Shown here piece after piece: positions 41,400-53,594 of a stretch of DNA of 64,000 bases. Position 1 is the first letter of the stretch. Every line of letters starts with the position of its first letter. The notes below the pieces were generated by a model, which was not told the origin of the DNA, searched no databases, and worked only from the letters and a program-made list of their open reading frames with translations. Origin of the DNA: Escallonia rubra (taxonomy: Eukaryota; Streptophyta; Magnoliopsida; Escalloniales; Escalloniaceae). The translations under genes were made by a program, and so were the position numbers. The stretch is taken from positions 1 to 64,000 of the forward strand of contig JAVXUO010000685.1 in the NCBI GenBank assembly GCA_033065855.1. Reading direction: 5' to 3'.

Positions 41400-43525
41400 A
41401 AGGGGGGGGGGGGGGGGGGTGCAATCAGTTGACAACCCTGTATAGCATTTTTGTGTTTTGCTAGAAAAGTGTCAACAGTTAGAATTTACTAATAAAGAGG
41501 TAGGCATATCATGTCCTTAATTCCATCGCTAAAAAGCATTCATGTTATGCACTAGGTGGAGAACAATTTGATAGAGTTTCTGATGAGCTTTGACAGAGAA
41601 AGTGTCAGCAGTTAGATTCATCAATAAAGAGGTAGACATATCATATCCTTAACCTAACGAATCAGATACATTTCATCCCATAATCAATTCTTAAAAGATA
41701 AGGCTTGTGGAGAGCTTAAGTGGGACTATATACGGTTGCTGGTTTACAGAGTACCCTCTCTGTCTAGTAGGTAAACTTGCCTGTGAACCGTGTTTGATCC
41801 AGCCCATCATACATCAATGCTGCATATCCCACATATTAAATATTAGGCTAATTTGTGTACTTTGATGAGACGGGAAAGCTATCGTTAATTAATAGCAATT
41901 GTATGTTGAAAGACAAGTTGATGGAGAGCTAAGTAACGAGCAGAATGAACATAACATAGTGCAGACCATAATATATAAAAAAATTGCAAGCCGAATGACC
42001 CCCAATTAGGCAACTACACATTACGAAAGCACAGCTTTCACAGAATGTTCAATGACACTAAATCTTTACTTCCAACACATAGAAGTCGAATGACTAGTAC
42101 AATCTCTAACCAACAGAACCAACACGTGAGTCATAATTATGGTGTTTCACCAAATAGTGCTGTGGAGAAAGAGGGAATGCATTAGCGCTGTGTTAAGGAC
42201 AATAATGAAAGAACTTTCAATCACCTGTCAGAGGGCAGACATGTATTCCTCCTCCATGATCTGCCAGATACGGAGATACCCCTTGTCCCCCTCGTCTGGA
42301 TTAAGACAAGACTAATCACTTCGTTTACTTGACTCCAAATTTACCACTTTTAGAGTTTTGGTGTTGAAGTATTCAGTATTCTATGTTCATTGTTATTAAA
42401 GGTGGTGGCTTAGGCTTGAGATGGTCCTAAGCAGCAGGAATTACAAGGAAAGGATAAACAAAAGATCCTTACTTCTGCGCAGCCAGCAGCCAATATCCTT
42501 TTGTTGTGGAAGTTCTAGTAAAGCAAAAAATGGTTACCAACAAATGCTCCTGGCCATTAACTACCTAATCAACCGGTGGATAGGCTTTGTGCAACTTGCA
42601 TTGCCCCCTTCACTATCTTCTTTAAAGCTATGGGGGAGAATATGCCAGCCAGGTTATACTATGATCCCAACCCTGATTTTATAGGGTGGCATTTAATGTC
42701 CTTACAATGATCCATCTACAAATCACGTGCATGGCTATCTTGTCCCATTTCCAAGTATCTCCTTAATTATCTCAAGGTTTGATTGAACTGAATTAGTAGC
42801 TGTGGGAAGCATAGCAAGAGGCATGCACGGCATTCCATCGACTGGTATGCCTAAGTTTCTCCAGAGAACAGATTACAGATGCACGTTGGGTAACTGGTCA
42901 AACTACAGGGTTTGGCAGGCATAAAATTATGGCATTGTTTAATAAAAGGCCGGCCTATCTCAAAGAGATTGAAGAGGATAAGGTTCAACAGAGAGAAGTA
43001 AAGACAATAAAAGAAAGGAATCAACATGAAGAGAGAATGGCCACAAATTACCAGAAATGCGACTCTGTATGCACCATGCCCACTGGGCCTTACAGAATAC
43101 GATCTTGACGGGATATAAGCTAATCCAACTTAGCCCTGTCACAGGAGCTTACTGCAGCAGAATTAGCAATCCAGCTTCTGTTCATCCATGAGCACAAAAA
43201 AGATGCTTACCCGAGTTATATAACTTTCAATCTGATGTTATTCCATCCAGGCAAGAATGGGCCTTGAAAGTCGCTGGTAAATCATGGACATTACATTGTG
43301 CCTGAAGCTGTGTATTTTAATTTATTTATGCTTCTGCTAAACAGCAAGTGGTCAAAACCCTTGCACAGGGATGACCAATCCTAAAGTCATGGATATAAGC
43401 ATCTTGGCATAATCGTTATACAAGACAACACATAAAAGAGCTAGGAACACATCACAAGAATGGGAAGTCATACAGTACTTTGCTTAAACACCATACTTTC
43501 ATAGCTTGCTGCGAGATTGGTTGAC
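41400..43525. other. Intergenic DNA downstream of the cytochrome b5 gene
   Basis: A poly-G run lies at 41402-41420. Two diverged copies of a short repeat lie at about 41466-41520 and 41599-41655. A minus-strand exon-like end near 42308-42240 reads DEGDKGYLRIWQIMEEEYMS after a possible acceptor, but no partner exon was found. The 3' UTR of the cytochrome b5 gene occupies the right end. Confidence 0.35.
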
Positions 43526-46500
43526 CTATTCTTTTTTGGCAAAGCGCAGAACAAAGGCTAATCCCAGGATCAATAGGGCTATCACAACAAGCCATACGAA
43601 CTTAAATGAATTTCCAGGAGCTTGGCTGGATGCTGAAGCTGCTTTCGAAGGTTTTGGAGGTGGAACATATTGTTGTGATGTTGGAATGGTGGAGCTATCA
43701 ATGTCCCCGATGTAGTACTGGCTCATCATCTCTCTTGCAGACTCGCTATGGCCTACATCTTCAAATTCATCTGTTGCATCTTTCTCTGCAAAGTTGCCAG
43801 CTAAAATAAGTGACTCCACTCTCCTATTTTTCGCTTCACAATGAAGGTGATGAACAAAGATCACAATCTTACCGGTTGCTGTTAGCAAGACTTCATCGCC
43901 TCCAGGATGATCATCCAGAAATGGGGTAACATCATACACCTAATACAGGATTGTGACAAGACATGTGAACGATATCATACAAGTTATGATCTCATTTTTT
44001 TTTAATATTATGTTGAAGTGCCATACTTAATCAATCCAATTCATAGATCATCAAATAGAATAAAAACTGATTTTCTGACTCCAAGATTCATCTAGAAGTG
44101 AGGAAATATCATACAACCCATTCAGGCTTTCAGGGTATACACATGAACAAAGCATATTTTGTCCAAGTACAGTTTGTTTGACCTCATTTTAGTTTATTAA
44201 ATGGAAGATTTTATCATGGGGAGCTGGAAAAGCCATAATAATTGGGGCGACTTGGCTCATAGGAACACCACCTATAAAGCAAGTGGGGATCGGAATGCAT
44301 AAACTAGGTTCTCTGTAACTATGTATCGAGCTGCTAGTGAAAATAGTCAAAATACTATTTACAAGACCCATTCAAACAAAACTCTGCCCCGTTACTCCTC
44401 AAATCCAGCCCTTTTAGTCCGTTTATATCGTTCATCCAAGAACATAACGACCACATCTTGTTTCTCGAGATCAGGCCCTAAAATCTCTCAACGTAAATCC
44501 TTGAACCCCTGACTATCTGATCTAAAGAGCTTTTGTTCAAGGACAAGTAATGCAACCCTAACATTTTGAAAATTTCTGACAAACCTGAATCCAAGTGATC
44601 TCCTGTATCTGTTCTGTCTGCAATTTAATTACCCCCAAGACAGGAGGACATTTTTTAAACTCCAATTTGTCCGATATATTCAACTTAATTTCCTCTTCGG
44701 CTTATTTATCATCCCATCAGAAAAAACTTTGCAACAAGGCTCCTAGTAAAGCCTACAAAAGAATCATAGGAAATGTAAAAGCTCCATCTACCCACAATAG
44801 AAGGGTCAAGAAAAAGGAATCTTGAGCATGACCGTTAAATGTTCGGCTGGTTTCTCCTACCATGTAGAACCAAATGTTCTCTTGTAGGAGAAAAGCAAAG
44901 CAGTTCCTCTTTTAAGATAAGAACTTTCACTAATGAGGATTTCCTGTTATGGTCCAAGCGGGAAGAACACTCCTCGTTTGTGGCTTTAAACCCAAAAGTT
45001 GATCTCTCACATTGCTCAACCCTGCTAAAATCAAGGCTGTAAATAGATATTTGAAAATCCAAACATTCATTTCTGTTTCTGTTCGATTATAGCGAAATTA
45101 ATTAACCATATCTGTTTAGAAAATACCCACATCTAAGCCGATACAAATATTATATAGCCTATCCTCGATCCGTTTAACATTCGACCAAAAACTTCTCTCT
45201 CGGTTCCTAGGTATTAAAATGGTGTTGCAGGATCTCACTCATTTGACGATAATATTGCGATGCAGCTCTTTGAGCTGATTAAGAAATTCTTTAGGAGGTT
45301 GACAAAAGGTTTTTGCAAGGGAAGTAAAAAATGTTTTGAAAGAGAGGATCAGATCTGTCTCCGGTTTCGTGCAGGCCTAGGGACTAAAAATGCCACATAG
45401 GGTTCTTGGGCATTTCACCAAGAAAATGATGCAGATGAACCAGATGAATTTTTTTTACATTTTTAATTTTTTACAATAATTGATACATAAAGAGAAGCTC
45501 GGTGAGTTAAGAGATACTAATCGCTGGAAAAAGGGATTGTCAGCAGCAATTCAGCTATGAATCCATGCCCACTGCTCAAAAGTATTCCCTTCTTTGGGAG
45601 GTTGGGAGGGAGGGAGCTTTAATATAAAAGCTCGAGCATCAGAAGAGGGATAAGAATGGCCTCGGTCTAGAAGTAAATGCTTCTAACCTACTAGCTTTTG
45701 GGTAAATTTCAAGATGTACAGAAGAAAGACGAACGCATGCAATTTTGGCATGCTCCCACATATCAAAGGACATTATAATGGAGTGCCCCCAGATGCTAAG
45801 GATTGTTTTAATCTCGTAAATGACTTTTAATGAGATTCCCCACCTATGACAATCCACTTAAAGAGATTTAAAATCCTGCCCTTACATTTAGAACTTTGCA
45901 TTCTTAAGTTGCAGAGCTTTGTAGCATACTTTTAGTTAAAAGGGGACGAAATGAAACGAAGAAATCAGAGTGGGCAATCCTCAGTGGTGGCACTATCATT
46001 GTGTATATCTACAACATCGTCTGCACTTGTATGCCTCTTCAAAAGTCCATCATTTTTTTCCAAGGTGCCTTAAAAGTGACATTCTAACCACAATGATTCG
46101 ATATGACAGGTAGCTTAAGACACTCCACATTCTGCATCATGCCCATAGGAGTAGACAAAAATGCAGATCCATGGGCTCAGAAACAAATTTGTACCGATCA
46201 CATACGAATCCCCACAACATAACAAGAGTTACAATTAAGGGGACTAAAGAGGCAGCAGATATTTTTTGCATCTTTTCTTGACGATAGCGTGCTAAACATT
46301 CCAGTTGTGACTACTTCTATCCAAATTCAAAGTCAGATAAAAAAGAACTAAACTAGTAATGTCAAGAGGGAATGACAGCTTTGACTTGATAGCGTATCTA
46401 AATCTACAGAAAGTGCATTCTTCTTTACAAACATTGGGCCATCCAAATGGAAAAAGGGGACTTCCATGCTGGGAAAGAACGTGAATTAAAGAAAGTAAAA

Positions 46501-49500
46501 TGTAATTCGAAGCTTGCTCTGATAGTGGTTTGAAAGCTTGAAGGAATCGCAAAGTAACTTGAAAATCTTAAAAAGGTAATAAGATCAATGAGATGCTTTT
46601 ACAAGAGCTTCAGAGGCTTGCTATATGGTTGGTGATTCTTTCACGTTTTGGATAGAGCAAAAATTTATGGTACAAGAAATGACAAAGTAGTGTACAATCT
46701 GTACTTGCCGTTCTTCCAAGAGGATAGAAGAGTTTGAGTAGCAAAAAGGGGCCGAGTTATGGTAGAGAAATCCTTAAAAAAAGCATCTCTTTTAATGGGC
46801 GAAAACATCTATTTAGAGGCAAAGCTAGGGTGGTGATTTTGAGCCCAAATAGCTTAGCACTCCTTTCCAGATGGGGTATTCCAAATTCGAAGAAGCTTTG
46901 AAACACGCATTTTCTACATCGGACCGCCAATACTCTGACGGATGTTTGCTCATTACATTTGTTTCATTTCCCTAGACATAAGTGGACTTAAGACAGGATT
47001 TCATTTGCAGATATTGGCGAGTCAAATAATCAAATTTTTGGACTATTCACAAATATTGACAAGTAATTTCATTTTTACTTTAAATTGTCAATGTTCTCAT
47101 TATGGCTTCATAGTTCGTACTATCGAAGGAGGAGACTGGGAGAAGGTGGAACTAGGCAAATATAGCTTCTAGATTTAGCAAAGCTCCTTGGTCTACTGCA
47201 TTCCATATTCTTCCGATCATATAGCTTCTTGATTTCTACATCCCCTTGATGTTCTACATGTCCTCTCCTTCGTGCTATCCACCTGCATTACATGCACTAG
47301 GTGCATGGCCGTAATTGCAACCCATTCTGTTCTCTTTATGTTTCCTTTTCTTCTTCTTCTATTCATTTTTTTTTATGTGTAACTTTCAGTTTCTGTTACT
47401 TATGAAATCCCTTCAGTTTAAAATCCCATCATTTCCAAACTCTAGGACTTACTAATCTATGGCTTGGAAATTATTCAATGAGTATTTTGCCTGACAATAA
47501 GAATAATCAAACCAAGCTAAATTAACCTTCTCCTCAAAACCTAATTCCTAGAGATGGTCTATACTCACCCTTACCCATCTACACACAGAGATTATAGACA
47601 ACAAAGTGCAGCCAGGAATTCTTTACTGTATTTCTCATGGACTTGTTTCGACAAAGCTAAGGATAAGGAAAAGATGAGAATCAGGTTTTCTTCAGCAGAA
47701 ATCAGGTCACACTTCGACAAATTTGTAGCTGCGTTTCAGTTTTCTTTGATGTGAACCATGTTGAATTTCCAATGATATCTATGACTGGCGGTTCACTTTC
47801 TTTGCTGGAAATATAGATCCTTCAAATCCTCATGACTGATGTTTGAGTTATCTTCGCCGTTGCCGGCAATCATGTCCAAGTTATCGTAGTTGTAGACATT
47901 TGCCTGAAATTCGTCCTTCAAATCCTAATATACGTAAGTCAAAAGCAGTCATAGCAGAAACCATGTCCACTTCGTCAGATTTGTAGAAAACATAATCTTA
48001 AGAAGAAAGAGACGCCGAGGATCTCCACCTCCAAACAAGTTGGCTTCAGTTACTCCGTCAAGTTGCGTGATTTTCTAACTGCGGATATGACTAAAAGCTA
48101 CTGTGGACTAATTCATTTCAACTGGGAACTTAGACCCCTCAAAACCCCTCTTAAAATACCTTCTGGAATTATGCCAATTCCCTTTTGCACTTACCAGACA
48201 AGGGATTTCGTTTAAGGTATCTTCAAATCCTTTCCAAACATTGAAATGCCCTTGAAATCCCTCAGGGATTACGTTTAAGGTATCTTCAAATCCTTTCCAA
48301 ACAGTGAAATCACCTTGAAATCCCTCGTTTAATCACACTCTGTATGACAAAATAAAACCCGAACAGGTTAAGTCTCCATGAATCTAACCCTTGTAGCATA
48401 ACAATTAGTTGGTTGCTATCCAACATCACTTGCCACTATGCAGATACATATCTAAGCTCTACAAATGCCACAAATTTGACCTCTTACAACAAATTGCTTC
48501 TTATACCTCTTAAGTGCCATAACATATATTGATTATCAGAAAAACGAAAGTGCCATAACATTTATCCTATACTCGACCCAGGTCTAACCTCTTGTACAAG
48601 AAATTTTATCACCAAGTAATAATGAGTTAGCAAGTTCTTTCCTTTAGCCATTTATATCCTCCGTATTGCGCGTTTCGGAAAGGAAGACCCCGTGTTCCTT
48701 CCTATTCTATATGCGTGCAACCCCACTTACTCCCCTGTGTCCTTCGCTCTTTATTTCATAATAGTACCATTTGAATTTTGATCGGACTGGTTCAACCCCT
48801 TCTTCATGTAGATGTGAATATGGTGGAGAGTAGGGCTCTAAACAGATGTCATTCAGATAGATAATGAGTATAAACAACATCCATATCCATATCCATATCC
48901 ATATCCAGATCCAGATCCAGATCCAGATCCAGATTTCTTACAGACACCAAAAATGCATCTACCTATCCGAATCAGCTAAATCAAACTCAGATTCAGATAC
49001 TATATGTATTCGTGAAGCAAAATTAGTTATTTTGAAAAAACCATCACTTTTTAACAGTTGAGTTATTTAACACAAAAATTTAGGTTCAACTTGAACAAAA
49101 TCAAAGCAAGCCCAGAACTGGATCGGTCATTCAAACTAAATTCCGATCCACAAATACTTCATGGTGTGTGCGTGTGATCATGTGTGAAGGATTAAACTTA
49201 CATGTGTTATATCTAACGAAAAACTTCCAAAGAAAAGGTTGAGACAATTCATTGCCATAATACTATGACAAGTAAAAAATTATAAATACAAGTTATGGGT
49301 GCCCTACATTATTAAGCACTATACACACAGAGACACATGTATATATACATATATCAACGTTGTATCCAGAGCATGTCCAGACGGACATTGAATGGATAAA
49401 AGTGGTTCTACATCAGTTAGTTGAGATCAGAGCATGTCCTTTCATTGTTACTAGGATCTATGCCTCTATTGTTAAACAAATACGGAGATCTATATTCATG

Positions 49501-51269
49501 ATATTCCAAGCCAATGTAAAGAGACAAATACACCTTGGAGACAGGTTTTCATCCTGACACTCACAAGACAGCTCTTTTCTTCACATTACTTCCTTTTATC
49601 ATCTGCTAAACCGTATTTGGTCATATGATAGATGCTAATTTCATTGATCGCCATCAAGATAATTCGTATCATCCAAACAATAATTCTAATAACTACCAAT
49701 TAAAGCTAATGTCCTAAGCAACTTACACCCAATATGGTATCAAGGGTAAGAGTTAAGGAGACCGTGCTTTCCATATTAACATCTCTTGAACCAGGGGCGG
49801 AACTAGGCTTGTACGAGGGGGGGCTATAGCCCCCCCTGAGATTTTGAAAAAAAAAAAAAAAAAATTTAAAAATATATATAGTGTTTTTTTTCATTTTCCA
49901 CTTTTCCTTTCTCTCTCTTTCTCTCTCTCTCTCTCTCCTCCTCTCTCGGCCGACTCATAGTAAGGTAGTCTCACAGTCACCGGAGTGCCGGACAGTCGGA
50001 CACGGGACACCGGTCGTCGGTCGCCGTCATGCCGTCGCCGTGACGCCGGCATCTCGGCTCCAGTCCTCCTCTCTCGGCTCTCTCAGGCCTCAGCCACCGC
50101 AGTCCGCAGCTCACCGCCCGCACGCCGGCTGCCGGCACCACCCACCGACCCACGGCCTGACGGCCACCGGTCGTTGTCTCAGCTGGGCTCTCATCAGTTG
50201 GTCGCCGTCCGTCCTCCGATTCCGAAGCGCGAAGCCGGCGAAGGCCCTCCTCAGTCCGGCGGTCCCCACCCCAACTCCGGCGACTCCGGCCAGAACAAAT
50301 CTGGGCGGCAGATCCAGCTTAGATCTACCGTCTGCGAGCCGGCGCACGAACCGAGGAAGTTCCGCCACTGCCGTTCGGCGGTCACGGCGCTTGAACAATT
50401 TGATTAACATTGCGACAACGACACCGTTCTGATTTCTGAGGACCGAGGTCAGTGTGCATTTTGAACAATTTCTTTTGCTATTGAGAATTGATTATTTGAT
50501 TAATAATTTTAGGTTGTTAGTTGTGTATTTGATAATTTAGATTACTAATTGATGCTTTATGGATGTTAATCGTGCATTGAGCACTAAGATTTGAGATTGT
50601 TGATGAAGGATGTGACCCAATTGGATTTTTATCCCATTTGAGCATTGATTATTTGATTGATAATTTTAGGTTGTGTTAATTGTTCATTTAAAAATTGAGA
50701 TTATTTTCATGCTGATTATATGTTGTTAATTGTGCATTGAGCATTTGAGAATTGAGATGGTTGATGGAGGATGGGACCCAATTGGATTGAGATGTCGGAT
50801 ATGTGATTTAGTTGAATGGTGGGGTGAAATTAAGTTAATTAAGTATATTTTTACTTATAAAAATATTTATCTCCATCGGTATATTTTTAGCCCCCCCGGG
50901 ATAAAATCCTGGTTCCGCCACTGTCTTGAACCTACCAAAAAACTGGCGAAATAAAAATAAAAATAAACAGTTCAAAGAAATATGGAAGACAATCACATAT
51001 CAAACAAATCTGACCCCTCTTATCTAATAACTTTACATAATTCATATTCTAGTTCAACTCTGTCACAGAGACATAACCACATAATTCATATCACATCCCA
51101 GTATTAGACAAATCAACCAAACAAAATCACTGTACAAACTAAATAGAAACTATAACATGGAGGTATATAAAAAAAATCTGACCTTTTCGGATATTATAAG
51201 CCAGCAATCTCCTTTCTGATTATGCTTTGCCACCTCCTCAAAAGCATGAACTTTGCCATCTGAAGTCAT
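43526..51269 (-). CDS. CYB5: Cytochrome b5, tail-anchored
   Basis: Three minus-strand exons, 51269-51183, 43939-43873 and 43785-43526, give 137 residues with GT-AG junctions. Exon 1 encodes MTSDGKVHAFEEVAKHNQKG then DCWLIISEK; exon 2 begins VYDVTPFLDDHPGGDEVLL. The haem ligands are His40 (HPGG) and His64 (VGHS). A Pro/Ser/Ala linker leads to one C-terminal membrane span (about 114-131) and a short RFAKKE tail on the far side, the layout of an ER tail-anchored b5. It passes electrons to desaturases, hydroxylases and P450s. The junction residues read TATEKDAT, where most plant b5 proteins have GKDAT. Intron 1 is 7.2 kb with a hAT inside. Intron 2 is 87 bp, in phase and free of stops. A TATA box lies upstream at about 51500. 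Confidence 0.95.
48202..48326. repeat. 63-bp tandem duplication
   Basis: Two head-to-tail copies, 48202-48264 and 48265-48326, share 'cgtttaaggtatcttcaaat' and 'ttgaaatccctc' and differ at a few positions. It lies inside cytochrome b5 intron 1. Confidence 0.8.
48878..48935. repeat. Hexanucleotide microsatellite
   Basis: Four to five ATCCAT-type units change into five ATCCAG units without a break, so one variant has spread through half of the array. Confidence 0.9.
49792..50923. mobile_element. Non-autonomous hAT (Tip100-like) with 8-bp target duplication
   Basis: A 1,132-bp element starts 'caggggcggaactagg' and ends 'cctggttccgccactg'. It is flanked by a perfect 8-bp duplication, 'tcttgaac', at 49784-49791 and 50924-50931. 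Inside come a 'tagccccccctgag' motif, a (CT)n tract, a strongly GC-rich block (about 49975-50400) and an AT-rich block with intron-like sequence. The SR/P-rich open frames (183 and 140 codons) are translations of the GC-rich block and are only partly shared with the sister copy at 56941-58196. No transposase is encoded. It lies in intron 1 of the cytochrome b5 gene. Confidence 0.92.
50932..51182. other. Cytochrome b5 intron 1, right end
   Basis: AT-rich intron sequence ending at the donor (GT at 51182-51181 on the minus strand). Nothing else is seen. Confidence 0.6.
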
Positions 51270-51493
51270 TTTTTCCTTCCTCTACTAGTGCAAACAGAAT
51301 CAATCGCACAAAAGTAAATTAAAGAAGAAAACCCCAAAAGTGTTAAAAGTTAGATATGAATCTGAATGTAGAAACTTGAAAAGAACGGATTCAGACAAGA
51401 GAGAAACGTACACGGAGTGGAACTCCTTTTGCTCTGTTCGATGGCTTTCTCAACTGTCTGCTCAAAGTCAAATTTGCTCGGCCGCCCTGTACT

Positions 51494-51501
51494 TATTTAT
51501 A
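51494..51501 (-). promoter_or_regulatory. TATA box of the cytochrome b5 gene
   Basis: On the minus strand 'gctataaataag' places a TATAAATA box about 225 bp upstream of the ATG at 51269. Transcription would start near 51470. The 200-base leader may contain an intron, as a 'tgcactagtag' acceptor-like site lies about 15 bases before the ATG, but this is not proven. Confidence 0.55.
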
Positions 51502-51671
51502 GCATTAATGTTTTGCTATTGCACTTGAAGGCCTTTGGAGGCATGGTATTTATCGAATGGTCCATAGACTACTTGGTATTTACACGTAATGTAAACTTTT
51601 CCTTCTTGGTCCATGAACCGACAGAATATGTGTTTAATTATTTATAGAATTCCCTCTTTCCATTGCCTTCA

Positions 51672-52170
51672 ACGAGTCACCGTGACACACGCGATGCGTG
51701 TGAGAAAATAAAATTATTAGTACAAATTTTGTTAAAAAAAAAAAAATTAAACATCACGTATACATGTTTACTGTTATATTCAGTAAAATAAATTTTAACT
51801 AATAAAAAAATAAGTTAGCCATACGTGTCCAAAAATAAGTTAACAAAATATTATTATCGTATCAAACTTGGCCTTTAAATTTTTTTAACTATATTTTCTG
51901 ATGAATTTTAACTGGTGAAAAACAAACATATTTTATAGGTAGTTACTTACCAATTAAAATTTTTATTTTGTATCACTTTTTAAAATTTCTCTTGTAATGT
52001 CACTTGTCACTATTGTAGGTGGGTAGTTATGTAATACTAAAAATGTGTTTTACGATTTTATCCTCATTTTGGACACGTGTCGTCACTAGAATCACTTTCA
52101 GTATAATACCAAAAAGGTATTACATCAAAAATAAAAAAATTGTTCTCATTATAAGTAGTATAGATATAGA
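51672..52170 (-). mobile_element. Small Helitron-like element, copy A
   Basis: On the minus strand it starts 'tctatatctatactacttat' at 52170, typical of plant Helitron 5' ends. It ends near 51672 after a perfect 7-bp GC-rich stem, 'cacacgc-gat-gcgtgtg' (51686-51702), next to 'gactcgtt', where a canonical Helitron would have CTAG. It encodes nothing. Together with its right flank it is duplicated at 52893-53600. Confidence 0.5.
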
Positions 52171-52481
52171 TATTTACTCCATTGGGAATTTGGGTTAATC
52201 CCTTTTCAACATTCTATTGCTCAATCTTGTTGCTTTGGAAGAGACGAAAGGCACTCGAGAACCTTATTTGAATGAACTTTTTTATTTTATTTCTTGAAAC
52301 TTTTCTATATATAAGAATTGTCAAAATTTTCTATGAGCAAGAAGAAATAAATGATGGGTAGGTTAAAATTGTTCATAGTTGTGATGAGAAGTGCATGGAT
52401 TTGGATCCCTTACTATAACCATGGTTACATCATCTCTCTCTCTCTTTCCAGAATCACTTTCAGTGTAACACCAAAATCGTA

Positions 52482-52852
52482 CTCCCTCCGTCCCTTTTTA
52501 AATGATACATTTTGTTTTGCACGTAGATTAAGAATTTAGGGAGTATATTATATGTCTTTCCCATTTTACCCTTTAGAGAGTGGAAAGAATAGAGTGGGCC
52601 ATGAGAGAGAAAATTGGTTGGTAGAGTGTTAAATGTGGAGAGAGAAATAGAATAAAAAAGTGTAAAGTGGTGGGTCATGAGAGAGAAATGAGTTGGTAGA
52701 GAATTAAATGTGGTGAGAGAAATAGAATAAAAAAAGTATAGAAAGGGTAAATGTGTAAAAATACTTAAAGAATCTTTCCTAATTTGGAAGTTGTCACTTA
52801 TTGTGGGACGGCCCAAAAAAAAATTGTATCACTTAAAAAGGGACGGAGGGAG
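52482..52852. mobile_element. Stowaway MITE
   Basis: The 371-bp element has inverted termini of about 30 bp starting CTCCCTCCGTCCC and is flanked by TA at 52480-52481 and 52853-52854. The interior carries a diverged tandem duplication of about 75 bp (around 'gagagagaaatagaataaaa'). It interrupts a piece of Helitron-like sequence, so it is younger than that piece. Confidence 0.92.
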
Positions 52853-52892
52853 TATTACATTAAAAATGAAAAATATGTTCTCATTATAAGTA

Positions 52893-53294
52893 ACGAGTCA
52901 CCGTGGCACACGCGATGAGTGTGCAAAAATGAAATTAATAGTACAAATTTTGTTATAAAAAAAAAAAATCACGTATACGTGTTTATTGTCATATTCAATA
53001 AAATGAATATTAAATTACTGAAAATAAGTTAGTAATACGTGTCCAAACATAAGTTACCAAAATATTATTATCGTATCCAACTTGACCTTTAAAGTTTACT
53101 TTAATTCTATGTATAGATGAATTTTAATTTGTGAAAACTAAACATAATTATATAGGTAGTTACTTACCAATTAAGATTTTGGGTTATTTCTTAGAAATTT
53201 TGTTGGGATGTCACTTGTCATTATTGTAGGTTGGTAGTTCTATAACACAAAAAATGTTTTAAACCAAACTATATTTTGGCTTAATAAGTAATAT

Positions 53295-53297
<3 letters not shown>
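52893..53297 (-). mobile_element. Small Helitron-like element, copy B
   Basis: This is the duplicated counterpart of copy A, starting on the minus strand 'tctatattacttattaagcc' at 53297. It ends near 52893 after the same stem with one changed base ('cacacgc-gat-gagtgtg'). A (TA)n tract of about 58 bp abuts its 5' end. Confidence 0.5.

Positions 53298-53354
<57 letters not shown>
53297..53354. repeat. (TA)n microsatellite
   Basis: About 58 bases of pure TA. It is absent from the corresponding position in the left duplicate, so it expanded after the duplication. Confidence 0.9.
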
Positions 53355-53356
<2 letters not shown>

Positions 53357-53593
53357 TTCATTGGGAATTTGGGTTAATCCATTTTCAACATTCTATTGCT
53401 CAATCTTGTTGCTTTGGAAGAAACGAAAGGCACTCAAGAACCTTATTTGAATGAACTTTTTTATTTTATTTATTGAAACTTTTATATATATAAGAATTGT
53501 CAAAATTTTCTATGAGCAAGAAGAAATAAATGATGGCTATCATAAAATTGTTCATAATTGTTATGAGAAGTGAAACTCTAATCATGGTTACAA

Positions 53594-53594
<1 letters not shown>

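Larger units (their letters stand above)
43940..49783. other. Large first intron of cytochrome b5, left part
   Basis: It is AT-rich, with no other gene recognised on either strand; open frames of 60-86 codons lack motifs. It contains a 63-bp tandem duplication (48202-48326) and a 6-bp microsatellite (48878-48935). Confidence 0.55.

Noticed and set aside
48202-48326. CRISPR-like repeat array
   Set aside because: There are two head-to-tail 63-bp copies without spacers in a plant genome, so it is a plain tandem duplication.
49881-50432. 183- and 140-codon Ser/Arg/Pro-rich frames
   Set aside because: They are translations of the GC-rich interior of a hAT element. The frames are not conserved in the sister copy.
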